Shown here one piece after another: positions 55,001-61,705 of a stretch of DNA of 64,000 bases. Both the position numbers and the translations under genes were made by a program. The notes under the pieces were generated by a model. The model had not been told where the DNA came from. It made no database searches and saw only the letters and a list, made by a program, of their open reading frames with translations. How positions within the stretch are numbered: the first letter of the stretch is position 1; each line of letters starts with the position of its first letter. The stretch comes from Incurvaria masculella (lineage: Eukaryota > Arthropoda > Insecta > Lepidoptera > Incurvariidae), in NCBI GenBank assembly GCA_946894095.1, contig OX335665.1, positions 816,001 to 880,000 on the forward strand, given 5' to 3'.

Positions 55001-57018
55001 AACAGCCTGCCTTATGAAATAATAAGTGCATCGTCAGTAAATGTTTTCAAAAACAAACTGGATCTTTACTTAAAATAAAAAAAATCTGAGACAAAAAAAT
55101 AAATAAATAAGTGCAAGTGCTTAAAAATAAAAGTGCAATTGCATAAAAATAAGTGCACGCATCAGCATGATGCTGCTAGTGCATTACAATATAATAATAA
55201 TAAAGATCTATGGCAAACTAACAGCCAAAAACATACAATAGAAAAGGATTGTACTGCCCTCCTTATTAAAACGGCGGTGTTTAGTGCAGAGTTCCGAAGT
55301 ATGGTTTGTTTCTGGTGGCGAGCTGTCACAATTAGTTGCACGAACTGCATAGAGGTTGGATTTTGTCAGTAGGCCAACGACACGTGTATTTTTGCGGGGT
55401 GCGGTTTTGAGTGAGTGTTTCGGTGCGGGTTACGAGTCGTTGAGGACCTTTTAGTGAGTCCTGTAGTGCCGTGAGGTTGCATTCTTCAGCCAACCAGCAC
55501 CAACCCGCTACGCTGCTCGTGTCACGCTGAGGGTTCAGTGATCTCCCTAGCATCCAATCCCAGACCCATATGCTCATGACCTCTGCAGCGCCACTACTAA
55601 GACGGGGTGAGCACCGCCGCTACTTGGATAAGTTTAGGTCGCCCGTCCTTCCTTGATCGCTGTATGCGAATGACGAACTGTCGCGGTGTGCAACATTTAC
55701 AACTGTACGTCCGGCAGGCGTGGACATGTCGGAGACGAAGGGCGCCAACTTCACGAAGACGCGCGCGCGCTCGCGCTCGGCTTCCGCGCCGGCGGCGAAG
55801 CGATCCAAGATGGCGGACGGCAGCGTCGCCGAGCGCGGCCGCAGCGTGAGCCGGCCCGCGCGCGACACGCAGGGCGTCAAGGACGTCGCCGTGAGTGGAC
55901 TTGAATTGACATGTTTCGTAACCTAACCCCTAACTCGAAAGAATGCAACTTGAACATAATGTCACCGAAGTTACCTAACCTCACATCACGTGATGTAACC
56001 TACATCATGGTCCGATTTGAACAAGCGACCCGATGATGTCAAAGCTGTCGGCATCACGAACAATGGGAAAGAAAACTGCTTATTTATCACGACAGGTGGA
56101 GTCTAAGCGAGCTCACCTGAAAGATCTGTCAAAGCTGTCAGATACCACACAAAATCAAACAGAATTGATTTGAAATTTTTATTTTGAATGGTACCAGACA
56201 GCTACGACAGATCTTTTAGGTGACCTCGATTAGACGTCAACTGTCGTGATAAATAAGGAGTTTTCTTCCTCATTAGATAAATGTTGTCATTGTCAAATAG
56301 CATGTTCGCCGCCACAGTTATAGTTTGCAACTTCCTATTTTGAGGGAGTTATTTATTTCAGAAATAGCGACGAAACACTGTGGCGACAAGTACATGGACG
56401 CACAGAGCCCCTTAAGAACGGCCCGTAAGCTCCCCATACAAACGTAGTTTACTAATCATTTGAAAGCCGGTATTCCAATTGAATTGATATTTAAAATCTA
56501 ATATCAGTTAACAAATATCTGTGTCTGCATGATTTTGTTTTTTGAAAAATCCAAACTGAATGAAATGAAAGTAAAAAGAAAATCTTCATACGAATTTTGT
56601 TTTCTCTGTGGTTTGACCCAGAATACATTTCTCGAAAAAACAAAGACATGCAGACACAGATATTTGTTGCCTAATATCAGATACCAAATATCACGTAAGT
56701 TGGAACAGTGTTATTCAAATGATTAGTAAACTACGTTTGCATGGGAGGCGAAATTTTCTGATGCTTACGGGCCGACCTTAAATGCTCTGCACCTACACAT
56801 ATGTAACTCCTTTACATATATTTATTTATCTCATTTATTTACACATATGTATCCCCCCGCAGATGCAGCGCAAGGGAAAGAAGATGGCGCACGTCGCGAT
56901 CGCGAAGAAGGTCGGCAAGATGGGGCTCAAGGGCGAGGCGGACCGCTTCATCGGCACCAAGATGCCGAAGCACCTGTTCTCGGGCAAGCGCGGCGCGGGC
57001 AAGACGGACCGGAGATAG
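28003..57018 (+). CDS. NOG1: NOG1/GTPBP4 nucleolar GTPase, 60S ribosome assembly
   Basis: NOG1 is an Obg/TRAFAC GTPase that joins pre-60S particles in the nucleolus and leaves in the cytoplasm. Fifteen exons, all GT-AG and phase-consistent: 28003-28050, 28683-28835, 29062-29183, 31487-31622, 31974-32075, 38751-38843, 41483-41632, 48629-48786, 50770-50911, 51532-51712, 52317-52426, 53055-53173, 54048-54181, 55718-55890 and 56863-57018. They give 658 aa (human about 634). Visible motifs: the N-terminal MSLYNFKKI start; G1 GFPNVGKSS (about 175-183); G2 Thr in AFTTKS (about 200); G3 DTPG (221-224); G4 NKMD (289-292); [12 protein letters not shown]; and a Lys-rich C-terminus ending [12 protein letters not shown]. 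The start is fixed by family conservation and the context ACCATGA. Exons are GC-rich against AT-rich introns. Exon 7 is followed by a huge tandem array of itself, described separately. Confidence 0.96.
28881..29012 (+). repeat. 'ggttccgtacc' repeat, copy 2 (partial)
   Basis: In NOG1 intron 2, ending about 50 bp before the exon 3 acceptor. It is the left part of the element with an internal deletion. Confidence 0.65.
29190..29460 (-). mobile_element. RTE-type LINE C-terminal fragment
   Basis: Reverse complement of the RTE tail seen at 15420-15652 (shared 'cagtgtaggacacggttactcc' region read in reverse, and 'gtccactgctg' ending). It begins six bases after the exon 3 donor of NOG1. Confidence 0.7.
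29600..29880 (-). mobile_element. tRNA-derived SINE (copy 1)
   Basis: The reverse complement contains an A box (TGGCGAAATTGGTAGACGG) and a B box (GGTTCGGCTCC) at tRNA-like spacing. The other copy is at 38165-38420. It lies in NOG1 intron 3. Confidence 0.65.
29925..31400 (+). mobile_element. CR1-type LINE, 5'-truncated, interrupted
   Basis: Encodes the RT palm ([10 protein letters not shown], then [10 protein letters not shown] after an insertion), the thumb and the tail ([15 protein letters not shown]...[13 protein letters not shown]...RGHSLKLNQ...NKLPEEVIS), and then the 3' UTR 'catcagcttcaagctgctagtg'. A family X element (30030-30385) splits the RT and a frameshift lies near 30835. It is dead. 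It sits in NOG1 intron 3. Confidence 0.85.
30030..30385 (+). mobile_element. Family X element (copy 2), inserted in LINE
   Basis: Matches the reverse complement of 6183-6511. The insertion splits the LINE RT between the GVPQGS block and the FADD block, so it is younger than the LINE. Confidence 0.65.
32677..35634 (-). CDS. LINE ORF2: AP endonuclease and reverse transcriptase
   Basis: 985 aa from the chosen Met; the frame is open up to 35718. I chose the ATG at 35634 (AAGATAATGG, good context) because it overlaps the preceding ORF by only 17 nt and leads straight to the endonuclease. The endonuclease comes first (LNIRSI, TECWL, YRSP, GDINLD, TDHLPV near residues 40-240). RT follows with [57 protein letters not shown] and the catalytic YADD, then thumb and tail. 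There is no RNase H. The motif set fits the CR1/Jockey group. The frame is intact. Confidence 0.92.
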   Translation of the reverse strand: MAASNNIDMCNDIDNVCNVKSIVISQAENCKAVLNQFTTLTTLTLNIRSIKKNFDNLTILLHRLDILFDVIVLTECWLKEVPDEMYMEGYTAIRTIKNRLQNDGVVVYYKQNLQVSYEEPDIDDANSLLLRVGHNTVLLAIYRSPSTHDIDPFLHSLHDTIDKNNKAQHFILTGDINLDITPSSRNNKAMQYLCMCSELGLLPAVTQPTREKACLDHVMVKSRNDVTSIICDSPVTDHLPVLACLHKIKNKSKNSTKTITKTDFTNICNSLKDKTWTDILMEHDVDTAANTFIKTIQSVIQAHTSTQTLKTTIIIKKPWITPNLLRCIDKRDSLHMLSRQYPFTYLNTYKQYRNTCILACKTAKDLYYSTKIVYNRDNPKKLWEIMKEAANIGASKDSTATQLLSIPNNTTNTNLQRLNEINKYFVEVGERFAQEKLGNLNLTEDALILEATKATKNSNTFFVSPTDIYEVSKIIAELKNDSAPGWDNITARCLKKIKPHILEPLTHICNLSLSTGIFPTAFKNAMICPIYKSGHQKDVQNYRPISLLPSLSKILEKIMKARLCNYLETHELLSENQYGFRPKRSTEKAVTSVVDYVVEHLDKKKVSVGIFLDLAKAFDTVSIPLLLAKMERVGVRGLPLLWFESYLNERTQQVKIKDLVSDKCQIKYGVPQGSILGPTLFLIYINELCDLSIIDSKIITYADDTVLLFSGYNWAQTFIQAEKGLISVKKWLDHNLLTVNASKTKYMCFTITRARGVREDHRITLHTCSLFGPCSCEHLERVSHIRYLGVILDEHLTWRNHIESIASRMRKLIYFYKCIRTIANIKLLKTVYYAMTESILTYCIRVWGGAAKTDLIILERAQRATLRVIFKKPFRYSTYSLLYETGMLSVRQLFISRLLQNFESKPARPDLGEIQTRGRNQPKPSQCRTLFAQRFSSFLAPHLYNKINKAHTLDLNTINSRKNVPKTWLNSLDYDKTEKLLQISS
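35618..36487 (-). CDS. Hydrophobic middle ORF of the LINE, function unknown
   Basis: A 289-codon frame lies between ORF1 (ends 36532) and ORF2. It starts 44 bp after the ORF1 stop and overlaps the chosen ORF2 start by 17 nt. It is rich in Phe, Tyr, Leu and Ile, with four or five segments that could span a membrane (for example around residues 38-65, 80-105, 140-170, 180-210 and 215-235). I recognise no family; it lacks a GDSL esterase motif and the TYxxxxxQF signature of insect gustatory receptors. In DNA of this AT content 289 codons without a stop is unlikely by chance, so it is probably or recently was coding. It could be a captured host gene piece or an unusual ORF1 extension. Confidence 0.5.
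   Translation of the reverse strand: MMLKKYSKKYHSHLCYDIFNFDLKNRCYFYTFCFINLSSLDALSEIVILLFLGFFLDYIAYLFSQISTIYYYEMKLKIMYCYHQMYTVLLFARTILFWDKMVLSFIVDLFYETYATINSGDDFETFKNIIYLKTKYLKMSFAFYKITVHFILSFFRLHVPYGYVLTVLEPLQLDMFICPWYLGVLILFKRIVLNSMFSKFVLSTILKWAINYSSHLLINIFILFQCKTNVDCDAHIYTLPNTTTYIPTETLTHPYTYVYYNCIHYSTQIAHGFLFCFLKPITQDNGRVK
36532..37614 (-). CDS. LINE ORF1: PHD finger, coiled coil, RRM-like RNA-binding protein
   Basis: 360 aa, with a possible later start at 37578 (MNSC). The N-terminus holds a PHD-type zinc finger (CTIC...C...C..WFHTKC...WKCPSC). A coiled coil follows (about residues 105-180), then an RRM-like segment ([11 protein letters not shown]...), a Pro/Ala-rich GC-rich insert and a C-terminal domain ([13 protein letters not shown]...). 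That last domain resembles the baculovirus FP/L1 ORF1-type domain found in several insect LINEs. It probably binds the element RNA as a trimer. It is intact. Confidence 0.82.
   Translation of the reverse strand: MQTLQAYVNTAEMNSCTICNDKIARSKPGLQCMGACSNWFHTKCAKLTPAAVNSLKNDEFEWKCPSCKNKKKPSIVMDDPIEHPSSPFSASIDIGNAVSSLQKDTKLILATLQNYHQQLNDLKETQKEILKSLEYQGDRGDELEKLVKFQATQIKEANEERAELRKIVHEMRYKFDNVEQESLAANIEVQGVPENVQPVDAIMKVCSQAGCPLSPAEVEWGRRLPAPRPPHTRGTPSGEGAPASLAPAPLRTPSIIYKLNNVETKQRVLTACRSKQLKANLLDPKIPVATAPKLYFNEQLTQQRKVLLQETKKFAKNYNYKFVWTKNGQILLKKEEGTNKVHYIRSTSDFIKVEGPKRIS
37665..37795 (-). repeat. 58-bp tandem monomers at the LINE 5' end
   Basis: Units starting 'gatgtcgctga' begin at 37665 and 37723, with a partial third at 37781 ('ggtgtcgcc'); shared blocks are 'gatcatg(t/c)agcc' and 'attgggagttgag'. 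They lie upstream of ORF1 in element orientation, like promoter monomers of other LINEs. Confidence 0.7.
38165..38420 (-). mobile_element. tRNA-derived SINE (copy 2)
   Basis: Shares about 250 bp with 29600-29880, including 'gaatgtgacatgtatgtatg' and the reversed tRNA A-box region 'gtctaccaatttcgccac'. Confidence 0.65.
39005..39231. mobile_element. Family A MITE, right part
   Basis: Matches 1150-1371; ends GGAAGGCCCACC followed by TTAA at 39232-39235. The left part is missing. Confidence 0.65.
39236..40327. mobile_element. Family A MITE (TTAA target) with a 530-bp insertion
   Basis: Starts GGTGGCCCAACCC after TTAA (39232-39235) and ends GGATGGCCCACC before TTAA (40328-40331). Compared with 830-1371 it carries extra sequence at about 39385-39922, ending 'aaataaagatttattattatta'. 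That looks like a retroposed 3' end with a possible TATG duplication. Confidence 0.65.
40328..41200. other. NOG1 intron 6, low-complexity and repeat sequence
   Basis: No gene is seen. From about 40700 to 41030 there are repeated, mutually inverted 'ttcggccgaaacc' motifs forming a diffuse foldback region. Confidence 0.5.
41207..41434. mobile_element. Foldback MITE next to NOG1 exon 7
   Basis: Arms of about 80 bp (41207-41292 and 41353-41434) are inverse complements: 'tgtttgaaaaatgttatggc', 'cacgcggcaggaagagacatt' and 'agcccgttgtcga' versus their complements. It ends 48 bp before exon 7. Confidence 0.8.
41483..41632 (+). CDS. NOG1: NOG1 exon 7 (authentic copy, G3 motif)
   Basis: A 150-nt exon, phase 0 on both sides, from acceptor TTTCAG to donor CAG|GTAGCT. 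It encodes [16 protein letters not shown] and continues to [11 protein letters not shown], including the G3 DTPG motif (residues 221-224). It is the only copy preceded by a real acceptor with a pyrimidine tract, and its first six bases (GTGATC) are missing from all other copies. Confidence 0.93.
41483..47943 (+). repeat. 42-copy tandem array of NOG1 exon 7 (154-bp unit)
   Basis: Each extra unit holds exon bases 7-150 (144 nt) plus ten bases GTAGCTACCC, the start of the intron including the splice donor. Counting the internal 'gtgatcgagatg' landmark from 41531 to 47842 gives 41 intervals: 38 of 154 bp and three of 153 bp (copies 4, 17 and 22, each lacking one T). Copies differ at only a handful of bases. 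None of the 41 extra copies has an upstream acceptor, so they are read as intron 7. The block is GC-rich in an AT-rich neighbourhood. Confidence 0.97.
47944..48628 (+). other. Remainder of NOG1 intron 7
   Basis: The array stops at 47943 without its usual donor and continues with 'ccgacagcggaggcttagt', a piece that also occurs inside the 'ggttccgtacc' repeats. A dispersed repeat follows at 48195-48390 (also 63025-63215), then AT-rich sequence to the exon 8 acceptor (GTTCCAG). Confidence 0.6.
48195..48390. repeat. Dispersed repeat shared with 63025-63215
   Basis: Shares 'taacatgttgccaattggag', 'ccagtccccacaaacagcac' and 'actgctccagtggcaacaa' with the second copy. No coding capacity; the family is unknown. 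Confidence 0.6.
48918..49341 (+). mobile_element. tRNA-headed SINE
   Basis: The head has tRNA-like A and B boxes (TAGCCTAGTGG, GGTTCGATACC). The body matches that of the 5S-headed SINEs and ends in A-rich tail sequence. It lies in NOG1 intron 8. Confidence 0.75.
49345..49602 (-). mobile_element. tRNA-headed SINE, inverted copy
   Basis: Reverse complement of the same SINE body and head, tail to tail with the copy ending at 49341. It has an internal deletion near its tail. Confidence 0.65.
49608..49985 (-). mobile_element. Poly(A) LINE 3' fragment
   Basis: The minus strand encodes [19 protein letters not shown] followed by a FK..V..HL tail, and ends in a long A-run (plus-strand T at 49608-49631). 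It is 5'-truncated. Confidence 0.6.
50201..50584 (+). mobile_element. 5S rRNA-headed SINE, copy 2
   Basis: Nearly the same as 16250-16605: 5S-like promoter region ('gaagttaagcaac', 'ggatgggtgacc'), shared body, A-tail. It lies in NOG1 intron 8. Confidence 0.85.
51240..51346 (-). repeat. 'ggttccgtacc' repeat, copy 3 (fragment)
   Basis: Inverted piece ending 'ctttgggtacggaattc', with an internal portion missing. Confidence 0.5.
51348..51490. repeat. Three-copy minisatellite, unit about 50 bp
   Basis: Three units each begin 'aaaacaagggaccaa(g/a)gtgtaagcc' and contain 'actcctgaag'-like ends. It ends about 40 bp before NOG1 exon 10. Confidence 0.8.
51738..52150 (+). mobile_element. Family X element (copy 3) split by an RTE fragment
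   Basis: Pieces 51738-51782 and 52019-52150 match family X. An RTE C-terminal fragment on the minus strand (51785-52018) lies between them. NOG1 intron 10. Confidence 0.6.
52577..52908 (-). repeat. 'ggttccgtacc' repeat, copy 4
   Basis: Full inverted copy with the end hairpin ('gtgcgagtcggactcg') and a (GACG)n tract. It lies in NOG1 intron 11. Confidence 0.75.
53225..53960. repeat. Two tRNA-like SINE cores in opposite orientation with inverted flanks
   Basis: A tRNA-like core is at 53395-53470 (minus) and another at 53818-53905 (plus): 'gtcgggatagct', 'gtttagagcagtgg', 'ggtcgcaggttcaa'. The anticodon-stem pairing is imperfect, so these are SINE or pseudogene copies. Flanks repeat 'gtagatgtcgctgagatatc' in both orientations. 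They lie in NOG1 intron 12. Confidence 0.65.
54224..54492 (-). repeat. 'ggttccgtacc' repeat, copy 5
   Basis: Inverted copy, about 43 bp after NOG1 exon 13, with the end hairpin and the 'gacggacgga' tract. Confidence 0.75.
54545..54855 (-). mobile_element. RTE-type LINE C-terminal fragment
   Basis: The minus strand encodes [19 protein letters not shown] and a degraded GK.....R tail, followed by the usual 'gtccactgctggacgtaggcc' 3' region. Confidence 0.7.
54868..55205 (+). mobile_element. CR1-type LINE 3' fragment (copy 2)
   Basis: Closely related to 11458-11818: the same RT tail, 'cacgcatcagcatgatgctgctagtgcatt' 3' end and (TAA)n tail. Confidence 0.75.
56416..56777. mobile_element. Palindromic MITE, TTAA target, family B (copy 3)
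   Basis: Flanked by TTAA at 56412-56415 and 56778-56781; ends GAACGGCCCGTAAGC / GCTTACGGGCCGACC. It sits about 85 bp before NOG1 exon 15. Confidence 0.85.
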
Positions 57019-58061
57019 GCGAGCCGTGCGTTTGCGTTGCGGTCGTTACGTGTGCGATTTGTATGCTTGCGTTGCGATCGGTGTTGCCATTTTGGGGGGA
57101 ATTTCGCCGGTTTAGGGAATTTGGGCTGCAGTCGCTTCATTCGAGTATTCTGAAGATAATAGAATTTGAAAATATGGTTTTATTGTGTATTCTTCATTCA
57201 TAATAAGTACAATGCACTCAGTGTTGTCATATTTTATCATTTGCCGGTTCAGCAATCACGTCGAAGAACTGGCAAAAAACTTTGCTAGTTTTTTTCAAAA
57301 TTAATATTGTATAGTTCACAAAACCCAAGGAATTGCATACTGGATGTATGCTAATTCCTAAAAAAACAATTGCAAAAAATTTTTCAGGAAGATGACCATT
57401 CAAGATGGCGACCGTTTAGTTCAGATTTTGACCACGCGAAACAAGAGTAATGTGGCAAAGCTCAAACTTAGCTATTAAAACTGCTATTAAAAAGATAATA
57501 ACAGAAAAAGACGATCGGCATGTATCTAAAAGATTTTAGTGAAATCATATCTGATTGATACAGAAAATAGTTACATGGGAAATGTAAATGTATAATTTAT
57601 ACCTTTCTGAGGTACTTGTGTTTAAAAAAAACTATTAAAAAATATACTGAAACCGTGTTATTATTTGGATTCAGCGGGGCGTCGTATGCCACACAGTCGA
57701 AACATGGCAATCGTTCGCAAATGTGCTCTCAAAATGCATTCAAGTCAGTTCCCACGCACACAAATCCTCCAGTAAGTCCGCGACTATGTTTGCATGTGGC
57801 ATGCACGTTAAGTTGGGTTTATAGTTCTTGAAATTGTTTTGCAGCGAGCCGCATCGAAAGCGCACTAGATGGCATTCTCCTTACTTTTTATCTATGGAAG
57901 CGATGGTACTAGCCCAGAAGCGGGAGCACAAACGCAACAACACAGCTGTATCGATCGATAAATGTGTTTTTGTTTCGCTTTTCGTGAGAGCGGAAACGGG
58001 AAAGAAGCGTTCATTGGTCGAAATAGATGTATCGTTCGTTTGTGCTCCTACTGTGGGTTAA

Positions 58062-58400
58062 CCCTACTGCCTAGTCAGTAAAGCTTAGTTTTCCGTGGAA
58101 TCCGAACCATGAAAAATATTTTTGTCATAGAACAATGGAGTAGCCAGTGCTGTCATGAAACCTGTTTTTTTTTCTCCACTTATTTTTCCATAGTTCAAAC
58201 ATCTTTTCATCAAATGTACCAACTAGTAGGGAAATAAATACCACCTAGGAGCGAAAGGAGAACCTACAATTACATAAACTCCGAACCACGTAACAGCTCG
58301 CATTCGTAACGAAATGCACTTATCTAACTCAGAAATAGAAAGATAGCGGTACATGAACAGGTCGGGGATTGGTAACCAGACCTCTGGAATGTAAGGCAAG
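58062..58400 (-). mobile_element. tRNA-headed SINE, degenerate inverted copy
   Basis: Shares 'ttccgtggaatccgaaccatg'-type and 'cgaaatgcacttatctaactc' blocks with the SINE at 49345-49602, with many changes. Confidence 0.55.
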
Positions 58401-59084
58401 TCCCTACGGTACTAAATACAAGCGGCTGACGGCCGACTTTTATGGGTAGTGCCAAATGAAATCTCACAGCAAATACAGGCAATTCATTGACGCTTTCACT
58501 TCAGACTCACAGGGTTTGACAGACATTCAATAGGTCGATAGCCATGGTAGTCAATAAAAAAAAAAACTGGTGGAAAAGACAAAAACAAGACTTTACAATT
58601 CTTATTCATTTATCTTCTTGTATCAAAAATTGTCATATTTAACAAGTAATTTAAAGGCACTGTATGAAACAATTTGGCCTACAGTTAAATCAATCATTAG
58701 GAATGGTGTTTTTTCTGACTTCTAACACATATTTGGTTTCAAATAGAATGGCTCATATTCAAGTATTTATTAGTAAGTGTTTTATATTCTTACACATTTT
58801 GGTTTCCAGCAATTTGGCCTATAATTAAATTAGTATTAATTAGGAACTATGATTAGGAATGTTTATAACTTCTTAAATATTTTTAAACAATAATTAAGTA
58901 AGTCTTTATTAAAACAGTTCTTACATATTTTGGCTTTCAGCAATATGGCCTATAATTAAATGAGTATTCATACTATATATTAAAGTAAAACATTTTAAAC
59001 TTCCTACATCCAAAATGGCGATGCCGTAACACTTATTAATTACATATGTTTCTGTTTGCATGGAAAACCTTAAAAATATGCCCT

Positions 59085-59228
59085 ATTACTAATAAACCGA
59101 GATCATCGCCTGAACAGTTGTACAATGTTTTGTCCCGTTCTTTCGAATTCGAAACTGCATGTCAATGCAAAGGACTAAACATTGTGTAACTATTCAGACG
59201 ATGATCAGCGTTTATTAGTAACAGGGAT
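59085..59228. mobile_element. Short palindromic MITE (copy 2)
   Basis: Related to 14561-14702: 'cctgaacagttgtacaatg' facing 'cattgtgtaactattcagac' around a centre with 'actgcatgtcaatgc'. Confidence 0.6.
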
Positions 59229-61705
59229 GGAGTATTATTTCACTAAAGAAAACTTGTATAGCATAGATACTGATGGTTCCTAGTATACACTTTATGGATT
59301 ACTCGTTTTCATTTACAGAAAAAACTGCATTGGTTCACACTGTCATTAAAGATTGGATATTAAACTAAAAATAATCAAAAATCAACATATTCATCTGGAA
59401 TAAACTCTTAAAATGCTTTACTTTACTAACAAAATTTAACTATAAACTATAAAAGTACAAATTGAGCCATGACTCAAAAAAGTTATCTTATTCTAAGGGA
59501 ACTAGGGTTCTCAAGTTATAGTAAGAAAATAAAAGTATTGTACTGGTCAGTCCCTACAACAAAATAATACAAATTCTTAAAAGTATAAACATACAAACTA
59601 AAGTTAAGTATTATTTCTAAAATTATTAGCACAAAAAAAATCAGGAATGCTTCATACAGTCTCTATTGGTCACATTAGGCGTACGCACACGAACACACGA
59701 GGTATTGTCAGTACATAGAGACATTATGTTATGTGCAAAGGGAAGCAGGTAAAAATAATGTCGCATGACAAAATATGCAGAATGGATTTTTCTCGAAAAT
59801 AAAGCAAAGAAATCAAATCTTAGTTTAGTCTCATCCTGAAAATAATGTACCTGTATTGGCATTATATCTCTTATAATATTAAGAAGGAAAAAAAGCAACT
59901 ATAATGGGGAAAATTACTCTAGTGATTCAGTCAGTCATGTAAATGCCTGTCACTCACATCTACTCACCTGTCTTGCCAAATATTGACAATTTGTGAGAAG
60001 AAGGAGTTGACATGGTGTAGCGTCATTGTTTATTCTTATTCTGACATTAAAAGTAATGCTCAAGATTTGATAAAAAAAAATATTCTTCAACAACTTAAAA
60101 TTTTTGTTTGACAATCCAAATACATAAAATATTTTGATTTTTTTTTCTAAGATTAAAAAACATACTTTTTCAATACCATCCAAATACATAAGTTAGGATT
60201 TTAAGAAATTTCGAAAATTTTAAATTTAAAATGTTTCGATTTTCACCCAAATGCATTAGTGTTGATGAGCTCAGTTATCAAATGTCAGTTCCGAAGATAC
60301 AACTTTATAACCCACACCATTTGTGTACACACTCGAGTTCTTTTTTTATATGTAATTTCTGCTAAATTTTACTCAGTTGAATATAAAAAAAACTAAAACA
60401 AGAACATGCAGACTTGAGATTGTTAATCAAGTGATGTTAGATAACAAAAAAACCAGTAAATTGCCAGAGTGGCTTCAAAATTCTTTCATATATTATACGT
60501 CTATATAACAGTATAGAATCGCTTACAGAGCTATGTAAGTAGGTTTGTAAATACGGCTAGTCAACATTAAAATATATAACGTCAAATAAAAAAACAGAAT
60601 ATTTAAACAAAATACCTTATCAAAAAACCTGAGGTTGTTTTGTTTGAGTAACATTATTAAAAAAAAAAGTGTGTTACATCTATAGAATATTTTGTGTTTA
60701 CGATTGAAAGAAACTGCTAGTGATATTTTCTTAAGAAAACAATCAAAATTGAAAAAGTTGTTAAAAAAAATCTATTCAAAATATTAATAAACTGATTGAA
60801 AAAAATGTGGAACAGACGGACGGACATGGCGAAACTATAAGGGTTCCTTGTTGACTACGGAACCCTAAAAAAGGCCCAAGACAGCTTTTAATGACAACAA
60901 AAACACTGTAAATATAATATATAAACCCTAGTTTTTGGGATAAATGTATTTGGGATAATGATTGAATGTAGAATTCAAACTCAAAAAATACCTCCAAAGG
61001 GCCGCAGGATTTTTGATAAGACCTTAAATAACATTTTGTTTTTATGTTAACAACGCCTCAACCTAGAAAAATACATATCTTAGGATACAGTAAGTAATTA
61101 GTCACTTATTATTTAAAAAACCAAATTTAATTCTATAAAAAAAAGCTAGCAGGGGGCCCATTATTCGCTGTATGCATGTGTGTTTAAATTTAGAATACAA
61201 CATCTAAACCAATAGTGCATATTTTCAAAGCCAATAATATAACAGGGAATAAATAGGGTGTAATTAAAATGACAGGTTCAACTATATTTCATATTAAGGA
61301 TTGGTTAGAAAAAAAATAATTTTGAATTTAAAAGAGTTAAATAAAGGGTCTGCTCTACTGCTATTTAAAATGTTGAAATATAGAATTCCAAATTTAAAAT
61401 AAGCAACAGACGGTTCTGAATTTAAAATAATTTGTTGTCTCATTGGCTTTTATTTCAGAACAAAATATTATGTTAACATTTTTTTTCTTTAGGTTTAATT
61501 TCAGTTTGGAGATTATTGGTCATATTCAAATGGCTACTGAGTTATCACTGATTGACATTTGACATGTCAACCGATCATAGCAAACTACAATGACCAAAAT
61601 AAAAAAAATATATATAATCCGAAAACAAGGTATGGATTTAAAACCATATGGAATAAACAAGAGATGTAATGCACACACACATACATGAGCCCCTTGCACG
61701 TCAGC

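Larger units (their letters stand above)
57019..61705. other. Intergenic / 3' UTR region between NOG1 and the next gene
   Basis: No gene is supported. It holds a degenerate inverted SINE (58062-58400), a palindromic MITE (59085-59228) and a 'ggttccgtacc' fragment (60808-60872). The remainder is AT-rich and probably includes the 3' UTR of the minus-strand gene to the right. I see no clear AATAAA close to the NOG1 stop. Confidence 0.5.
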